A stretch of 54,317 nt of DNA from Dolichospermum sp. LEGE 00240 (GCF_015207875.1 NZ_JADEVZ010000032.1:1-54317), one strand, 5' to 3'. Positions 38,214 through 47,019 are shown, counted from the first letter of the stretch. Numbers and translations are program-made. Notes: generated by a model not told the origin, from the sequence alone.

Positions 38214-39368
38214 CTAAAAAATATCCGCTGGGTCGGCAGAGCTTAATTTCCGAATAGCAATCATCCCCGAAATAAAACACATTAGAATAGTTAACATGAT
38301 TACCATAATGGCGCGATTATAACTCATAAATATGGGTAAAAGTGTAGCATCTCTAGCAACATTATAAAGAACCAAAGCGCAAGCAAATCCAGGTAAATAA
38401 CCAACAACTGCTAATAAAAAAGCCTCTTGAAGAATCACAGTTAGTAAATAATTTTGAGTGTAACCTATAGCTTTGAGCGTAGCATATTCAGATAAATGAT
38501 CATTGACTTCTGTATACAAAATCTGATAAACAATTACAGTTCCCACAATAAAACCCATAATTGTTCCCAAGGTAAAAATAAAGCCAATAGCCGTACTACT
38601 TGCCCAATAATTCCTCTCAAATTCAATAAATTCTTCCTTAGTTAAAACATTAATATCTGTAGGTAGATAACTGCGCAATTCTTGAGCTACCACTATGGGA
38701 TCAGCCCCAGGTTTTAACTTAATAATACCAATATCAATCAATCCCCGCTGACGGTTATTAAAAATCCGCAAAAAGTTAACATCACTGGTAATCAAATTTC
38801 CATCTGCACCAAAAGATGCCCCTAATGTAAATAATCCACCCACCTGAACTTTTCTTCTGCGTACTTCTGCTGTGACAACTTTTCCGGCATTAAAACTATC
38901 AGCGATCGGACCATACTCTACCCGAGAAGAACGGTCATATAAAACCACATCAGGTAGTTTGAGTTTATTTAAATTTTCCTCGACTCCGGGTAAATCAAAA
39001 AGATTAACCTCTGGATTCATACCAAAAATTAAGATACTGCGAGGACGACCTGTAACAGGATTTCTCCAGCTTGTATAGTCTAAATATATAGGATGTACTG
39101 ATTGCACTGTGGGCAAATCTAACGCCTTATATAAACGCCGTTGGGAAAAGGTTTTCATAGCCAAAACAGCATTAGATTGACTGTTAATTAAAACCACATC
39201 GCCAACTAGACTACTGTGCATTCTAACGTTACTGTAATAGAGTGCATCTCGGAAACCTAGCTGCATGAACATTAAAATATCAGCAAAGGCAATACCTGAC
39301 AAAGCTACCGCTAGGCGAGTTTTTTCTCTTGTCAGTTGTAGCCAAGATAAAGGTATTTTTACTGCCAT
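38214..39368 (-). CDS. devC: DevC-type ABC exporter permease
   Basis: The 384-residue permease has one N-terminal membrane helix (about residues 15-35), a large periplasmic MacB-like domain (about 45-255), and three C-terminal helices starting AIGFIFTLGTIMGFIVGTVIV. A cytoplasmic loop with ATLKAIGYTQNYLL precedes the last two. This is the FtsX/DevC topology. It begins MAVKIPLSWLQLTREKTRLA, typical of DevC. It is 69 bp downstream of devB. Confidence 0.92.
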   Translation of the reverse strand: MAVKIPLSWLQLTREKTRLAVALSGIAFADILMFMQLGFRDALYYSNVRMHSSLVGDVVLINSQSNAVLAMKTFSQRRLYKALDLPTVQSVHPIYLDYTSWRNPVTGRPRSILIFGMNPEVNLFDLPGVEENLNKLKLPDVVLYDRSSRVEYGPIADSFNAGKVVTAEVRRRKVQVGGLFTLGASFGADGNLITSDVNFLRIFNNRQRGLIDIGIIKLKPGADPIVVAQELRSYLPTDINVLTKEEFIEFERNYWASSTAIGFIFTLGTIMGFIVGTVIVYQILYTEVNDHLSEYATLKAIGYTQNYLLTVILQEAFLLAVVGYLPGFACALVLYNVARDATLLPIFMSYNRAIMVIMLTILMCFISGMIAIRKLSSADPADIF

Positions 39369-39437
39369 TTTCTAAATCTTTTGATCTGAATACTAATTAA
39401 GTAGTTGAACATGAATATTTGGCATAGAAATATGAGG

Positions 39438-40856
39438 TTAATTCTCATTAATTTCTACGGTGACTTTAGCGTTAGTTAAACCAGAAACTTGCTTGGTAAA
39501 TTCTGGAGATAGGGCAATTTTCACTTCTACAACTCTGGCATCAATATCTGCGGCTGGATCATTATTTAAGACATCTTTTTTGCCGATTTTTCTACCAATT
39601 GATGTGATTGAGCCTTTTAGTTGACCGTCAAATGCGCCGTTGTCACTAGAGATAGTAGCAGTTTGACCCAAACGGACTTTATTAATACTATCTTCAGGAA
39701 CTTCTGCAACTACGAACATCTGATCTGTTTGTCCGATTTCCGCAATTCCATTTGCTCCCATGATTTCCCCGGATTTGGTATGAACTTTTAATATTTCACC
39801 AGAACTAGGTGCTTTAACATAGCTTTGCTGAAGTTCAACTTGAGCTTTTCTCATTAAAGCAATGGCATTAGTAACTTGTGCTTGGGCTACTTGGACATTG
39901 AGCGGACTAACTACTAATATTCTGCTCAGTCTTTCTCTTTCTTCGTCTATTTGCCTTTGTAAAGTGGAGACAGTTTTGTTACGGTTGGCTGTGGCTTCAA
40001 TTAACTGCTGTTGTAAAGTGGCTAGGGTTTTAATTTGATTAGCTCTAGCTTCGGAAACTTGCTGTTGAATGGTATCTATTGCCCGTTTTAAACTAGCTTG
40101 ACTTTCGATTAACTGCTGATTTGTAGTTAACGCACTTAAGCGGCGGCGATCGCGTTCTTGCTGAGAAATAGCACCTTGTCCATATAAAAATTCATAGCGC
40201 CCATAATCTACCTGAGCATTTCGTTGTTCGGCTCGAATCCGCTCCATATTAGCTTTCAAGGAATTTCTTTGTCCCATTAGTTCCGCTTCCAAACGGTTGA
40301 CTGTGGCTTGTTGGGCAACCTTCTCACCACTTAACTGGGCAGCAATTCGGCTAATTGTCGCCTGTTGAGCCTCTTTTTCCCCCGCTAATTGGGCTTGTAA
40401 CCGAGAAATAATGAATCTTTGAGCTTGAGCATCTCTGGGTGGACCAGCACTAACTTGGGCTAAATTGGCACGGGATTCTTGCAATTTAGCTTTGGCTTCT
40501 TCTACTACTGCCATACTGGTGTCGCGGCTATCTAAAATTGCCACAACCTGTCCTTGCTGTACTCGTTGTCCTTCTCTGACTAAAAGTTGCTGGACTCGTG
40601 AACTGCCGGATAAACCCGCTGGTGCAGAAAGTTTAATTACTTCTCCTCTTGGTTCTAAGCGTCCTATGGCAGTAATACTATTAGGAACTGGGGCTACAGA
40701 TACAGCAGAAGTTAGTTTTTTTAATTGTTCCATTCTCGCTGTAGCTAAGAACCCAGCAGCTATAGCAACGGGTAAAGCTACGGCAATACTTAACCAAATT
40801 TTCGGCTGCTCAAGTGCCTTTTCTGGGGATTTTGATTTTTCATTCACCCTTGACAT
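39438..40856 (-). CDS. devB: DevB-type membrane fusion protein
   Basis: The 472-residue periplasmic adaptor has an N-terminal anchor (about residues 24-40, IWLSIAVALPVAIAAGF), a lipoyl half (LSAPAGLSGSSRVQQLLVREGQRVQQGQVVAILD), and a very long coiled coil (about 115-345). The coil includes near-tandem SRLQAQLAGEKEAQQATISR and SRIAAQLSGEKVAQQATVNR. The second lipoyl half (YVKAPSSGEILKVHTKSGE) and a beta-barrel C-terminus follow. It would connect DevC to a TolC-type porin. It heads the operon. Confidence 0.92.
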   Translation of the reverse strand: MSRVNEKSKSPEKALEQPKIWLSIAVALPVAIAAGFLATARMEQLKKLTSAVSVAPVPNSITAIGRLEPRGEVIKLSAPAGLSGSSRVQQLLVREGQRVQQGQVVAILDSRDTSMAVVEEAKAKLQESRANLAQVSAGPPRDAQAQRFIISRLQAQLAGEKEAQQATISRIAAQLSGEKVAQQATVNRLEAELMGQRNSLKANMERIRAEQRNAQVDYGRYEFLYGQGAISQQERDRRRLSALTTNQQLIESQASLKRAIDTIQQQVSEARANQIKTLATLQQQLIEATANRNKTVSTLQRQIDEERERLSRILVVSPLNVQVAQAQVTNAIALMRKAQVELQQSYVKAPSSGEILKVHTKSGEIMGANGIAEIGQTDQMFVVAEVPEDSINKVRLGQTATISSDNGAFDGQLKGSITSIGRKIGKKDVLNNDPAADIDARVVEVKIALSPEFTKQVSGLTNAKVTVEINEN

Positions 40857-41477
40857 GATATTTAACCTATTTATCTGAATTATGGTGATGAAACTAAAAA
40901 AGTAAATTAGCTGTAATTAAAATCCACAGCAAACTTTATGCAAGACTTACACCTTTTTGGGCTTTTGTTTTGGCAAGTTTATAATTATGGTTGGGTATAA
41001 TCAACCTTGCATAAACTACACTTTGTGATTATTCAGGTGTATTATCTTGACATGAAAATTTCTGTCTCAAAGCAACCTGGTATACAATTGGTAGATTTAA
41101 TAAATCATTAGTAGTTGAGATTTGACATTTCATTTTTTAGAAGATTTGCGAAACTTCAAAAGTTAAAGTTTACAAGAGCAAATAGGTAAGAATTTTAACA
41201 ATTAATAATTACTAATTATCAGCCAAAACCAGATAACTAGGAATCTTCGTGATTAACGTTAGTTTTCCCTCCTAAAAGTATCAGTAATGATGACTTCATA
41301 CAAATTCTACATTTATCAGTTGAGGGAAAACGTAACGCATTTTACAGATATAGTAATAGCAATTTTTAATTATGAACTATAAGATCCCCAACTTCTCTAA
41401 GAAGTCGGGGATCTGACTCTGCAAATCAAGTAATAGCAATTTTTAATTGCTGACACTTCTGGTAATATTTTCTCAGA
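40857..41477. other. intergenic region upstream of devB with inverted and direct repeats
   Basis: About 620 bp. TTTATGCAAG (40936) and CTTGCATAAA (41010) form an inverted pair about 75 bp apart, perhaps a small element or regulatory structure. The 18-mer GTAATAGCAATTTTTAAT occurs twice (41353 and 41430). A GATCCCC hairpin lies at 41382. I looked for an NtcA site (GTA-N8-TAC) because dev operons often have one. GTA-N8-GTA at 40907-40920 and GTA-N8-ACA at about 41038 are imperfect, so none is claimed. No gene is seen. Confidence 0.5.
41382..41414. repeat. GATCCCC/GGGGATC hairpin
   Basis: AGATCCCCAACTTCT pairs with GAAGTCGGGGATCT around a short CTAA loop, with one mismatched pair. It is a compact copy of the element at 33506-33584. 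It may act as a terminator downstream of pcyA, which is transcribed towards it. Confidence 0.75.
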
Positions 41478-42218
41478 TTATTCTGGTAAATCTGGCAAGT
41501 CAAATAAAACTTTAGTCATATAATTTTCTGCCCAATCTACACCAAAAGCCTTTTCTAAAACTCTACGGGTTTTATCATTTTGTTGTTGTTTGGTACAATA
41601 ATTATGTTGTCCAGCAACAATTTGAGCCACTTTTTCCGGTGCAACTGGACTAGAGGCGATCGCTTGGGTACAATGAATCTCTAAAAATGATTCTACGTGA
41701 GACAAAAAACTTGTTTCTTCTTCCGGGGAACTAGGACGAATAAACAGACAAAAATCGGAAAAAATATTGCCCCATTCTGGTAAATCACGAGGTTGAGAAA
41801 AGTTAGATGTGGTTAATTTACTAAGTTGGGAATTATAACCATCTGGTAAAATCCGATCTAAGTTTACTGGCGAAAGATCAGCAATAGCAGCACTAATTTG
41901 ACCTCTACCTCCGACTAAATCACAACCAAATAGGGGCAGATCATATTCAGGACGAGGAAACATCACACAGTGGAGAATATCTAACATATTCCCCACCCTG
42001 GCTAGTTCCAAGTGCATTTTGCGAAACTGGGGACTGTGATAACAACGATTTTCAATAATCAGTTTTTCCCCTTCTAATTTACCTTCTACATATCCCAATT
42101 CCGCAGGTAAATGGTATGGTGATAAGTCTAGGTGTTTATGCCAAACCGCTTCAATACAATCAGCTAGTTGATGAATCAGGGGATGTTGTTGTTCACGAAG
42201 AGAAGGAATAGAAGACAT
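41478..42218 (-). CDS. pcyA: phycocyanobilin:ferredoxin oxidoreductase
   Basis: PcyA reduces biliverdin IX-alpha by four electrons to phycocyanobilin, the chromophore of phycobilisomes and phytochromes. From ATG 42218 ([14 protein letters not shown]) the protein has 246 residues. Catalytic residues equivalent to Glu76, His88 and Asp105 of Synechocystis PcyA are present as Glu71 (MHLELAR), His83 (DILHCVMF) and Asp100 (LFGCDLVGG), with the constant offset of five. The C-terminal [22 protein letters not shown] is typical. An upstream ATG at 42236 is less consistent with the family. Confidence 0.97.
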   Translation of the reverse strand: MSSIPSLREQQHPLIHQLADCIEAVWHKHLDLSPYHLPAELGYVEGKLEGEKLIIENRCYHSPQFRKMHLELARVGNMLDILHCVMFPRPEYDLPLFGCDLVGGRGQISAAIADLSPVNLDRILPDGYNSQLSKLTTSNFSQPRDLPEWGNIFSDFCLFIRPSSPEEETSFLSHVESFLEIHCTQAIASSPVAPEKVAQIVAGQHNYCTKQQQNDKTRRVLEKAFGVDWAENYMTKVLFDLPDLPE

Positions 42219-42273
42219 CTTATTTAGGAAATACAATTTATTTCCTAGTTTACAATTATTTGTACCAGATCAA

Positions 42274-42635
42274 CTATTCTCCTGATATTTCTCTTTCTAG
42301 CACCTCTTGTAGTTGTGGCAATAATGAGGATAAATCATTTTGAATTGTTTCCCAGACTCTACTCAAATCAACTTGAAAATATTCGTGAGTACAACATTTC
42401 ACATCCCTCCCATTAACCGCCAAGGTATAAGAGGATAGCGTAACTGAATATCATTAGGAACATTTCTAGTAGCTTCTCCAATCACGACGAAATCATAGAG
42501 AACAGCTTTGACAAGCGTTTGATTTTTTGTAAATTCCTCAAACCTTACACCCTTTGTCCTTTGCTCAATTTCATTGATAGATAAGACAATATCTTGAATA
42601 CGAAACCGCCAATCTCTAGAAGGCACGAATGACAT
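42274..42635 (-). pseudogene. hepT: HepT (HEPN ribonuclease toxin), inactivated at its catalytic motif
   Basis: HepT toxins are HEPN RNases that cleave tRNA and are silenced by MntA through oligo-AMPylation. The first frame (from 42635) encodes DWRFRIQDIVLSINEIEQRT through VVIGEATRNVP and PWRLMGGM. It then meets TGA exactly where the catalytic Arg of the R-x4-6-H motif should be (family form MGGMRN). Bases after that need one extra nucleotide to reach the frame CTHEYFQVDLSRVWETIQND, which is the normal HepT end and runs to a stop at 42274. Two lesions therefore fall on the active site. It overlaps mntA by 20 bases. Confidence 0.85.
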
Positions 42636-42906
42636 CCTTTAATACAGGTTTTCGCAAATGTTCTCTCAAAGCATCCTCCGTTCCCAAATCAACAGAACAT
42701 CCCAGAATATCTTCTAAATAATACTGCACTTGCAAAAGTTGAAACAACCCACCCGAACGATTAAACTCCACTAAAAAGTCTACATCGCTATCTGAACTAG
42801 CTTCATCCCGCACCACTGAACCAAACAAATTAAGGGATTTTACTCCCAGTTCCTGCAACTTTTCTCTATGTGCAGCTAAAGTTGCCAGTACCTCATCTCG
42901 TTTCAT
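42616..42906 (-). CDS. mntA: MntA-type minimal nucleotidyltransferase antitoxin
   Basis: The 96-residue protein has the MNT signature LFGSVVRDEASSDSDVDFLV with Gly29-Ser30 and the metal ligands Asp41 and Asp43. MntA transfers AMP from ATP to a tyrosine in HepT and so neutralises it; a HEPN-MNT pair of this kind was characterised from Aphanizomenon. The gene is intact and full length, while the partner hepT is broken. The orphan antitoxin may still be made. Confidence 0.92.
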   Translation of the reverse strand: MKRDEVLATLAAHREKLQELGVKSLNLFGSVVRDEASSDSDVDFLVEFNRSGGLFQLLQVQYYLEDILGCSVDLGTEDALREHLRKPVLKDVIRAF

Positions 42907-42944
42907 GCTTTATTTTCCTAAACCAATCTATATTAAGATAGTAC

Positions 42945-43132
42945 CCGGATTTCTCACAAGCGAAAAAAATCATTCATAAAGAGTAAAACAAAGGCAGTTT
43001 ATTTGATACATAAACAGCAAAGATGAAAAAAGGAAATTTCCTAAGTATATATTTGAGAAATTTAGTTAAATATCAAGAGCTATTCAGGCAAAATCTACTG
43101 ATATAAATAATTGAATATTAAAATTAGACATG
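42945..43132 (+). repeat. repeat A, copy 2
   Basis: Matches 20831-21016 with about ten to fifteen percent differences by eye, in the same orientation. Its left edge again begins CCGGATTTCTCACAAGCG. It stands 38 bp upstream of mntA. Confidence 0.75.
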
Positions 43133-43221
43133 ACAAAAATTTGAGTTGTTTTTTTGGAAGATTATAACTCTACTACATCAGCCCTCTCTTCATACTCTTT
43201 TTTTGACCAAGGTATTGTTAA

Positions 43222-43316
43222 AAGTAAAACCATTTCCAAAAAGCTGTTTTTTGACTTTCCTCTCCTTGTGTCGGTGGTTTAGCAACTTAATAAACTTTTA
43301 ATTCTCATGGTGGATT
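43222..43316 (-). repeat. repeat B, copy 2 (unoccupied site)
   Basis: In inverted orientation relative to copy 1 it contains GGTGGTTTAGCAACTTAATA and AACTTTTAATTCTCATGGTGG without the MITE. Here the target reads TTTATT on one side of the insertion point where copy 1 has TTTCTT, so the copies differ slightly. It shows the pre-insertion structure of the 26.1-kb locus. Confidence 0.75.
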
Positions 43317-43381
43317 AGAATTGTTACGTGGGAATACTGTAGGAAAGGCTAAACTATGAAAAGTATAAACTTAAAAATCAA

Positions 43382-43794
43382 GCGGCGGTTAGAAACCACG
43401 TCTACACAGGTAAAACCCACCGACCTGGGTTTAAAATCTTTGATTGCTCATTAGTCCGCGCAGGTGGACTTTGTTTGTGTATACTCAACACGGCTTAATT
43501 ACTTGATTCTCCGGGTAGGGGTTTAGCACTGCTGATATGTGTCAACTTAAGGTAAAACGGGCGGTTAGAAACCGCGTCTACACAGGCAAAACCCACCTGC
43601 GTGGGTTTCAATCCTTGATTTTTCCTTAGTCCGCGCAGGCGGACTTTGTTTGTGTAGCCGTGAATTCCATTCGCCAGAGCTTAAGTTTACACCATTAAGC
43701 TTTTGCTTTACCCCTACAAATCTGGGGTTTTCGTGATTTTACAAAAGTCCATGTCACAACCGTTTTGAGTATAGCCGCGAATTTTATTCGCCAG
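43382..43794. repeat. two and a half copies of a dispersed hairpin-rich repeat
   Basis: Copy one (43382-43484) and copy two (43560-43676) share GCGGTTAGAAACC, GTCTACACAGG, ACCCACC...GGGTTT and TTAGTCCGCGCAGG-GGACTTTGTTTGTG. The right end alone recurs at 43768-43794 (GTATAGCCGCGAATT, ATTCGCCAGG). Each copy holds two small hairpins, one of them AGTCCGCGCAGGCGGACT. The family is common in cyanobacterial intergenic DNA. The array directly precedes the MoxR gene. Confidence 0.75.
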
Positions 43795-43828
43795 GACTTC
43801 TCCTTCTACATTTCCCCCCAGGTACTAC

Positions 43829-44737
43829 ATGAGAGAAAAAATTGACGCTTTAACACAGAATTTGGCTCGTACCATTGTTGGTAAACATGAAGCTATACGC
43901 TTAGTGATAGTAGCTTTACTAGGTGGTGGTCATGCTTTACTAGAAGATGTCCCCGGTGTCGGTAAAACCCTTTTAGCCAAGTCTCTAGCTCGTTCTGTAG
44001 ATGGTAAATTTCAACGGTTACAATGTACCCCTGACTTACTCCCTACAGATATCACCGGTACAAATATTTGGAATCCTAAAACTGGGGAATTTACATTTCT
44101 ACAAGGTCCTGTATTTGCTAACGTCCTCCTAGCGGACGAAATTAACCGCGCTACACCCCGTACCCAGTCGGCTTTACTGGAAGTTATGGAAGAACATCAG
44201 GTAACGGTTGATGGTGTTTCTCGTCTAGTTCCGCAGCCATTCTTTGTAATTGCTACCCAAAACCCCATTGAGTACCAAGGGACGTTTCCCCTCCCAGAAG
44301 CGCAAATGGACCGATTTATGCTGTCTTTAAGTTTGGGTTATCCTTCGGAATCTGAGGAAATGCAAATGTTGGAAAATTTGCAAGCAGGTTTCAAGGTTGC
44401 TGATTTACAGCCTTGTATTACTTTAGAAGCAGTCCAAGCATTACGCCAAGCTTGTTCCCAAGTTAAGGTAGAAGTATCTTTGCAAAAATACATTTTGGAA
44501 TTGGTGCGGACTACTAGACAGGATGAAGAAATCACTCTTGGTGTTAGTCCTCGTGGTACTGTCGCTTTACAAAAAGCCGCTCAAGCTTTGGCTTTTATTT
44601 TAGGTAGGGAATATGCTCTTCCTGATGATGTTAAGTTTCTCGCACCGCACGTTCTTTGTCATCGTCTGATTCCTAGAGGGGGACGCAATGCAAAAACTAT
44701 AGTTGAACGATTATTACGATCTGTGCCTATTCCTTAA
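43829..44737 (+). CDS. MoxR family AAA+ ATPase
   Basis: MoxR ATPases act as chaperones that mature or activate partner complexes, often with VWA-domain proteins. The 302-residue protein has Walker A EDVPGVGKT (residues 39-47), Walker B VLLADEINRA (99-108), sensor FVIATQNPIEYQGTFPLPEAQMDRF, and the lid domain with LGVSPRGTVAL. It is full length. No VWA or DUF58 partner is next to it. The start follows repeat sequence, with a CCAGG stretch upstream instead of a strong ribosome-binding site. Confidence 0.92.
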   Translation: MREKIDALTQNLARTIVGKHEAIRLVIVALLGGGHALLEDVPGVGKTLLAKSLARSVDGKFQRLQCTPDLLPTDITGTNIWNPKTGEFTFLQGPVFANVLLADEINRATPRTQSALLEVMEEHQVTVDGVSRLVPQPFFVIATQNPIEYQGTFPLPEAQMDRFMLSLSLGYPSESEEMQMLENLQAGFKVADLQPCITLEAVQALRQACSQVKVEVSLQKYILELVRTTRQDEEITLGVSPRGTVALQKAAQALAFILGREYALPDDVKFLAPHVLCHRLIPRGGRNAKTIVERLLRSVPIP

Positions 44738-44828
44738 TATAAAATATTACGGGGGGTACAAGGTACAACCTCCCAAAAACCTATAGGGATAAGGGGTAAA
44801 GTCTTTAAATAATTTGAATCCCAAACTG

Positions 44829-44933
44829 ATGAGAAACCTTGAAAGTTTTGAAGATGTTATTTTTGATAGCGGTATGAACCGTATGGGTGAGCAAGGATGG
44901 GAATTAATGTCTGCAAGGAGAGCTTTAACTTGA
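44829..44933 (+). pseudogene. fragment resembling a DUF4177-like protein
   Basis: A 34-codon frame reads MNRMGEQGWELMSARRA near its end, close to the NxxGxxGWELVSARR core of DUF4177-type small proteins, which normally continue with a beta strand. Here the frame stops soon after. The N-terminal half is also short. I infer a degenerate remnant, with low confidence. Confidence 0.35.
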
Positions 44934-45043
44934 TTTTATTAGGCTTTGTTATTATTCCTGTTGGTGCATATATAAATATTTATCAAAAAGATAGAGATCA
45001 TCCTCCTAACCTTTCTGAATTAGACCGGGCGTTGTTGAATTGA
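44930..45043 (+). CDS. possible small membrane peptide
   Basis: Translation from TTG 44930 gives 37 residues: a hydrophobic start (ILLGFVIIPVGAYINIYQ) and a polar end (DRDHPPNLSELDRALLN). AAGGAGAG lies about eight bases before the TTG. It overlaps the preceding fragment by four bases (TTGA). It could be the out-of-frame remainder of the previous gene or a real small protein. Confidence 0.3.
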   Translation: MILLGFVIIPVGAYINIYQKDRDHPPNLSELDRALLN

Positions 45044-45287
45044 GGTATGAAATTGAAAAATCAAAAAAATGAAACTCTTACTCTCTGCGACTGGAGTGCC
45101 TCTGCGTGTTCGCGCAGCGTGCCGTAGGCATAATAAAATCATACTTTTACTCAGCAACACCGAAAAGGTTAATTTGATTATGGCACAGATACAGAAAACT
45201 CGATGTACTGCTGTTACAGATTCAATAGTGAGATTGATGTTATTTTGTTTTTGTACAAACTCTTTTATCCCCATCACCATACAAACT

Positions 45288-45926
45288 ATGACACTCAATT
45301 TGTATTTACTGCGACATGGCGAAACTACTTTTAGTCAAAGTGGTAATTTCTGTGGTGAAACTGATGCAGATTTGACACCCGCAGGGATGGAAATGGCATC
45401 TAGTTTTGCTGATGTTTATCAAAAATTGCACTGGTCAGCGGTTTATGTTAGTCCGATGAAACGCGCCCTTGGAACCGCCAAGCCATTTTGTGATGCTACT
45501 GGTATGGAGATGCAGGTGCGGGAAGGACTCAGGGAAGGTAGTTATGGACAATGGGAAACTAAGAGTAAATCTTTTGCTCAAGAAAATTATGCAGAAAACT
45601 ATGTAAAATGGTTGACAGAACCCGCTTGGAATGCACCCATTGGTGGAGAAACTGCGGTAGAGATTGCTAACCGTTCTATGCCTGTAATTGCGGAAATTCA
45701 AGAAAAACATCCCCAAGGTAATGTTTTAGTCGTTTCCCATAAAGCCACGATTAGGATTATGCTTTGCAGTTTACTGGGGATTGATTTGGGACGCTATCGT
45801 TATCGGGTCAATATTTTGGTGGCATCAGTAAGTATGGTTAAATTTGATGTGAATGGTCCTTTGTTGGAAATATTAGGCGATCGCCATCATCTACCAGATC
45901 ATATTCGCTCTCGTCCAGGAACATAA
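45288..45926 (+). CDS. histidine phosphatase (phosphoglycerate mutase-like) family protein
   Basis: The 212-residue protein has the phosphohistidine motif LLRHGETTFS at residues 6-15, the Arg-containing SPMKRALGTA, the acid residue region REGLREGSYGQWE, and the second histidine in VLVVSHKATIRI. These are the catalytic set of the superfamily. ATG 45288 (MTLNLYLLRHGE) is the natural start. An open frame extends 73 codons further upstream but runs through a dispersed palindrome and has no family similarity. The substrate is not apparent. Confidence 0.9.
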   Translation: MTLNLYLLRHGETTFSQSGNFCGETDADLTPAGMEMASSFADVYQKLHWSAVYVSPMKRALGTAKPFCDATGMEMQVREGLREGSYGQWETKSKSFAQENYAENYVKWLTEPAWNAPIGGETAVEIANRSMPVIAEIQEKHPQGNVLVVSHKATIRIMLCSLLGIDLGRYRYRVNILVASVSMVKFDVNGPLLEILGDRHHLPDHIRSRPGT

Positions 45927-45973
45927 TATAGCAGGAGTCAGGAGTCACTGAGTAACGAAACCCAACACTTAAT

Positions 45974-46157
45974 TCATATTACCATTAAACCTACTTTGAA
46001 TCCTAAAGACTCTAGCAATATTCGTAAAAGATTAAATTCAATTTCACCTGTTTCTTGGAGTTTTTGTTCAAATTTTATCAGAATTTTTTGAACATCTTCA
46101 GACAATAAATTTACCCTTCCTCTTGCTTCAATTACATTAAAGAAGGCTTTTTTAATC
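45974..46157 (-). pseudogene. C-terminal fragment of an unrecognised helical protein
   Basis: On the minus strand the frame ending at 45974 reads IKKAFFNVIEARGRVNLL, then VQKILIKFEQKLQETGEIEF and LLESLGFKVGLMVI, a well-formed helical C-terminus of about 60 residues. It has no start: its 5' side is cut at about 46157, where the aroA remnant begins. The family is not recognised. Confidence 0.5.
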
Positions 46158-46271
46158 TAAGAAATAGCAGCAGCTTCAGCGCGGTGAATGGTGGTTACCA
46201 TCGGGTAGTTCGGTGACTTTTGCACCCATTTTATTGAGTTGTTATGTCATCACGGTAATGCGATCGCTCTC
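46158..46271 (-). pseudogene. decayed aroA 3' fragment, copy 3
   Basis: Minus-strand sequence related to the C-terminal part of AroA. TAAGAAATAGCAGCAGCTTC at one end and the HIP1 site GCGATCGC (46260-46267) at the other match the fragment at 47542-47802, but about 120 bp in the middle are deleted and there are several substitutions. It shares with that copy the break after GCGATCGCTCTC and the junction to the NB-ARC gene end. Confidence 0.85.
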
Positions 46272-46541
46272 CCTATGATGCTAACATTTTCGTATTAAGA
46301 ACAAGTTCTCAAATATTCTTGAAAAACTGGAGACAATTTAAACAGAATTTTATCTTCTTTGATTTTCGTGATTAAATACCGTTGTTGTAAGGATTGTAAC
46401 CCATTATTAAAATCAACTGAGGATAAATTTAAGCTTTGTCTTAATTCTTCTCTGGAAATAGGGGTTTCAAATTTACTTAGTTCTAATACTATTTGTTGTT
46501 CTTGGGGTGATAGGTGGTGAAATGTCTCTTGAAAATGAGAC
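46272..46541 (-). pseudogene. decayed 3' end of the NB-ARC gene, copy 2
   Basis: This stretch is nearly identical to 47803-48072, the last roughly 82 codons and 3' flank of the NB-ARC gene. It has the same stop codon and only scattered substitutions. It ends abruptly at GAAAATGAGACT, where it is joined to the start of an antitoxin-like gene. Confidence 0.85.
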
Positions 46542-46613
46542 TATATTTACAGGAATATCTAAATGTAATATTCCATCTTGACCAACATGAGAATTTAAAG
46601 TTATTGTTTCCAT
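46542..46613 (-). pseudogene. 5' fragment of an antitoxin-like gene
   Basis: From ATG 46613 the frame reads METITLNSHVGQDGILHLDI, matching the first 23 or so residues of the product at 50192-50458. It then runs into the NB-ARC remnant in another frame, making a 46-codon chimera. It is a recombination product and not a working gene. Confidence 0.75.
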
Positions 46614-46665
46614 ATAATTAATTATTTCTTTCTTTCAAGTTTCATCAATAATTTTTTCCGTTTTG

Positions 46666-47019
46666 TTAGTTAATATTAATCCCTAAAATTACGGATAATG
46701 CTTGTTCTAATTTAACCAAATAATCATCTTCTAAATGACCAATAATTTTATTAATTCTTAATTTATCTATGACTCTAATTTGCTCACATAAAATAACTGA
46801 ATCCTGTTTTAAGCCTCCAATATTAGCGGGTATAAATACATGAGATGTTAAAATAGTTTGTCGAATTTTTGAAGTCAAAGGTACAATGATTGTATGAGGA
46901 CTGACTTTATTAGCTTGATCTATTTGTACAATTACAACTGGTCTAATTCCTGCCTGTTCTGTTCCTCTAACTGGATTAAGATCACATAAAACAATATCTC
47001 CTCTTTTTAAATCTACCAC
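46666..47019 (-). CDS. MazF/PemK family endoribonuclease toxin
   Basis: The 117-residue protein has the MazF beta-barrel landmarks: KRGDIVLCDLNPVRGTEQAGIRPVVIVQ, then HTIIVPLTSKI, and DSVILCEQIRVIDKLRI with the usual catalytic-site residues. MazF toxins cut mRNA at short sequences. It overlaps the preceding antitoxin gene by seven bases and follows it, a classic antitoxin-toxin order. It appears intact. Confidence 0.92.
   Translation of the reverse strand: MVDLKRGDIVLCDLNPVRGTEQAGIRPVVIVQIDQANKVSPHTIIVPLTSKIRQTILTSHVFIPANIGGLKQDSVILCEQIRVIDKLRINKIIGHLEDDYLVKLEQALSVILGININ

Noticed and set aside
40900-41060. NtcA-binding site before devB
   Set aside because: Only imperfect GTA-N8-GTA and GTA-N8-ACA forms are present, without a correctly spaced -10 box.
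43382-43676. Possible CRISPR array
   Set aside because: Only two long copies of about 100 bp with internal hairpins and no regular spacers; this is a dispersed intergenic repeat.
45069-45287. 73-residue N-terminal extension of the histidine phosphatase
   Set aside because: It runs through a dispersed palindrome (GTTCGCGCAGCGTGCCGTAGG), and the catalytic domain starts normally at 45288.
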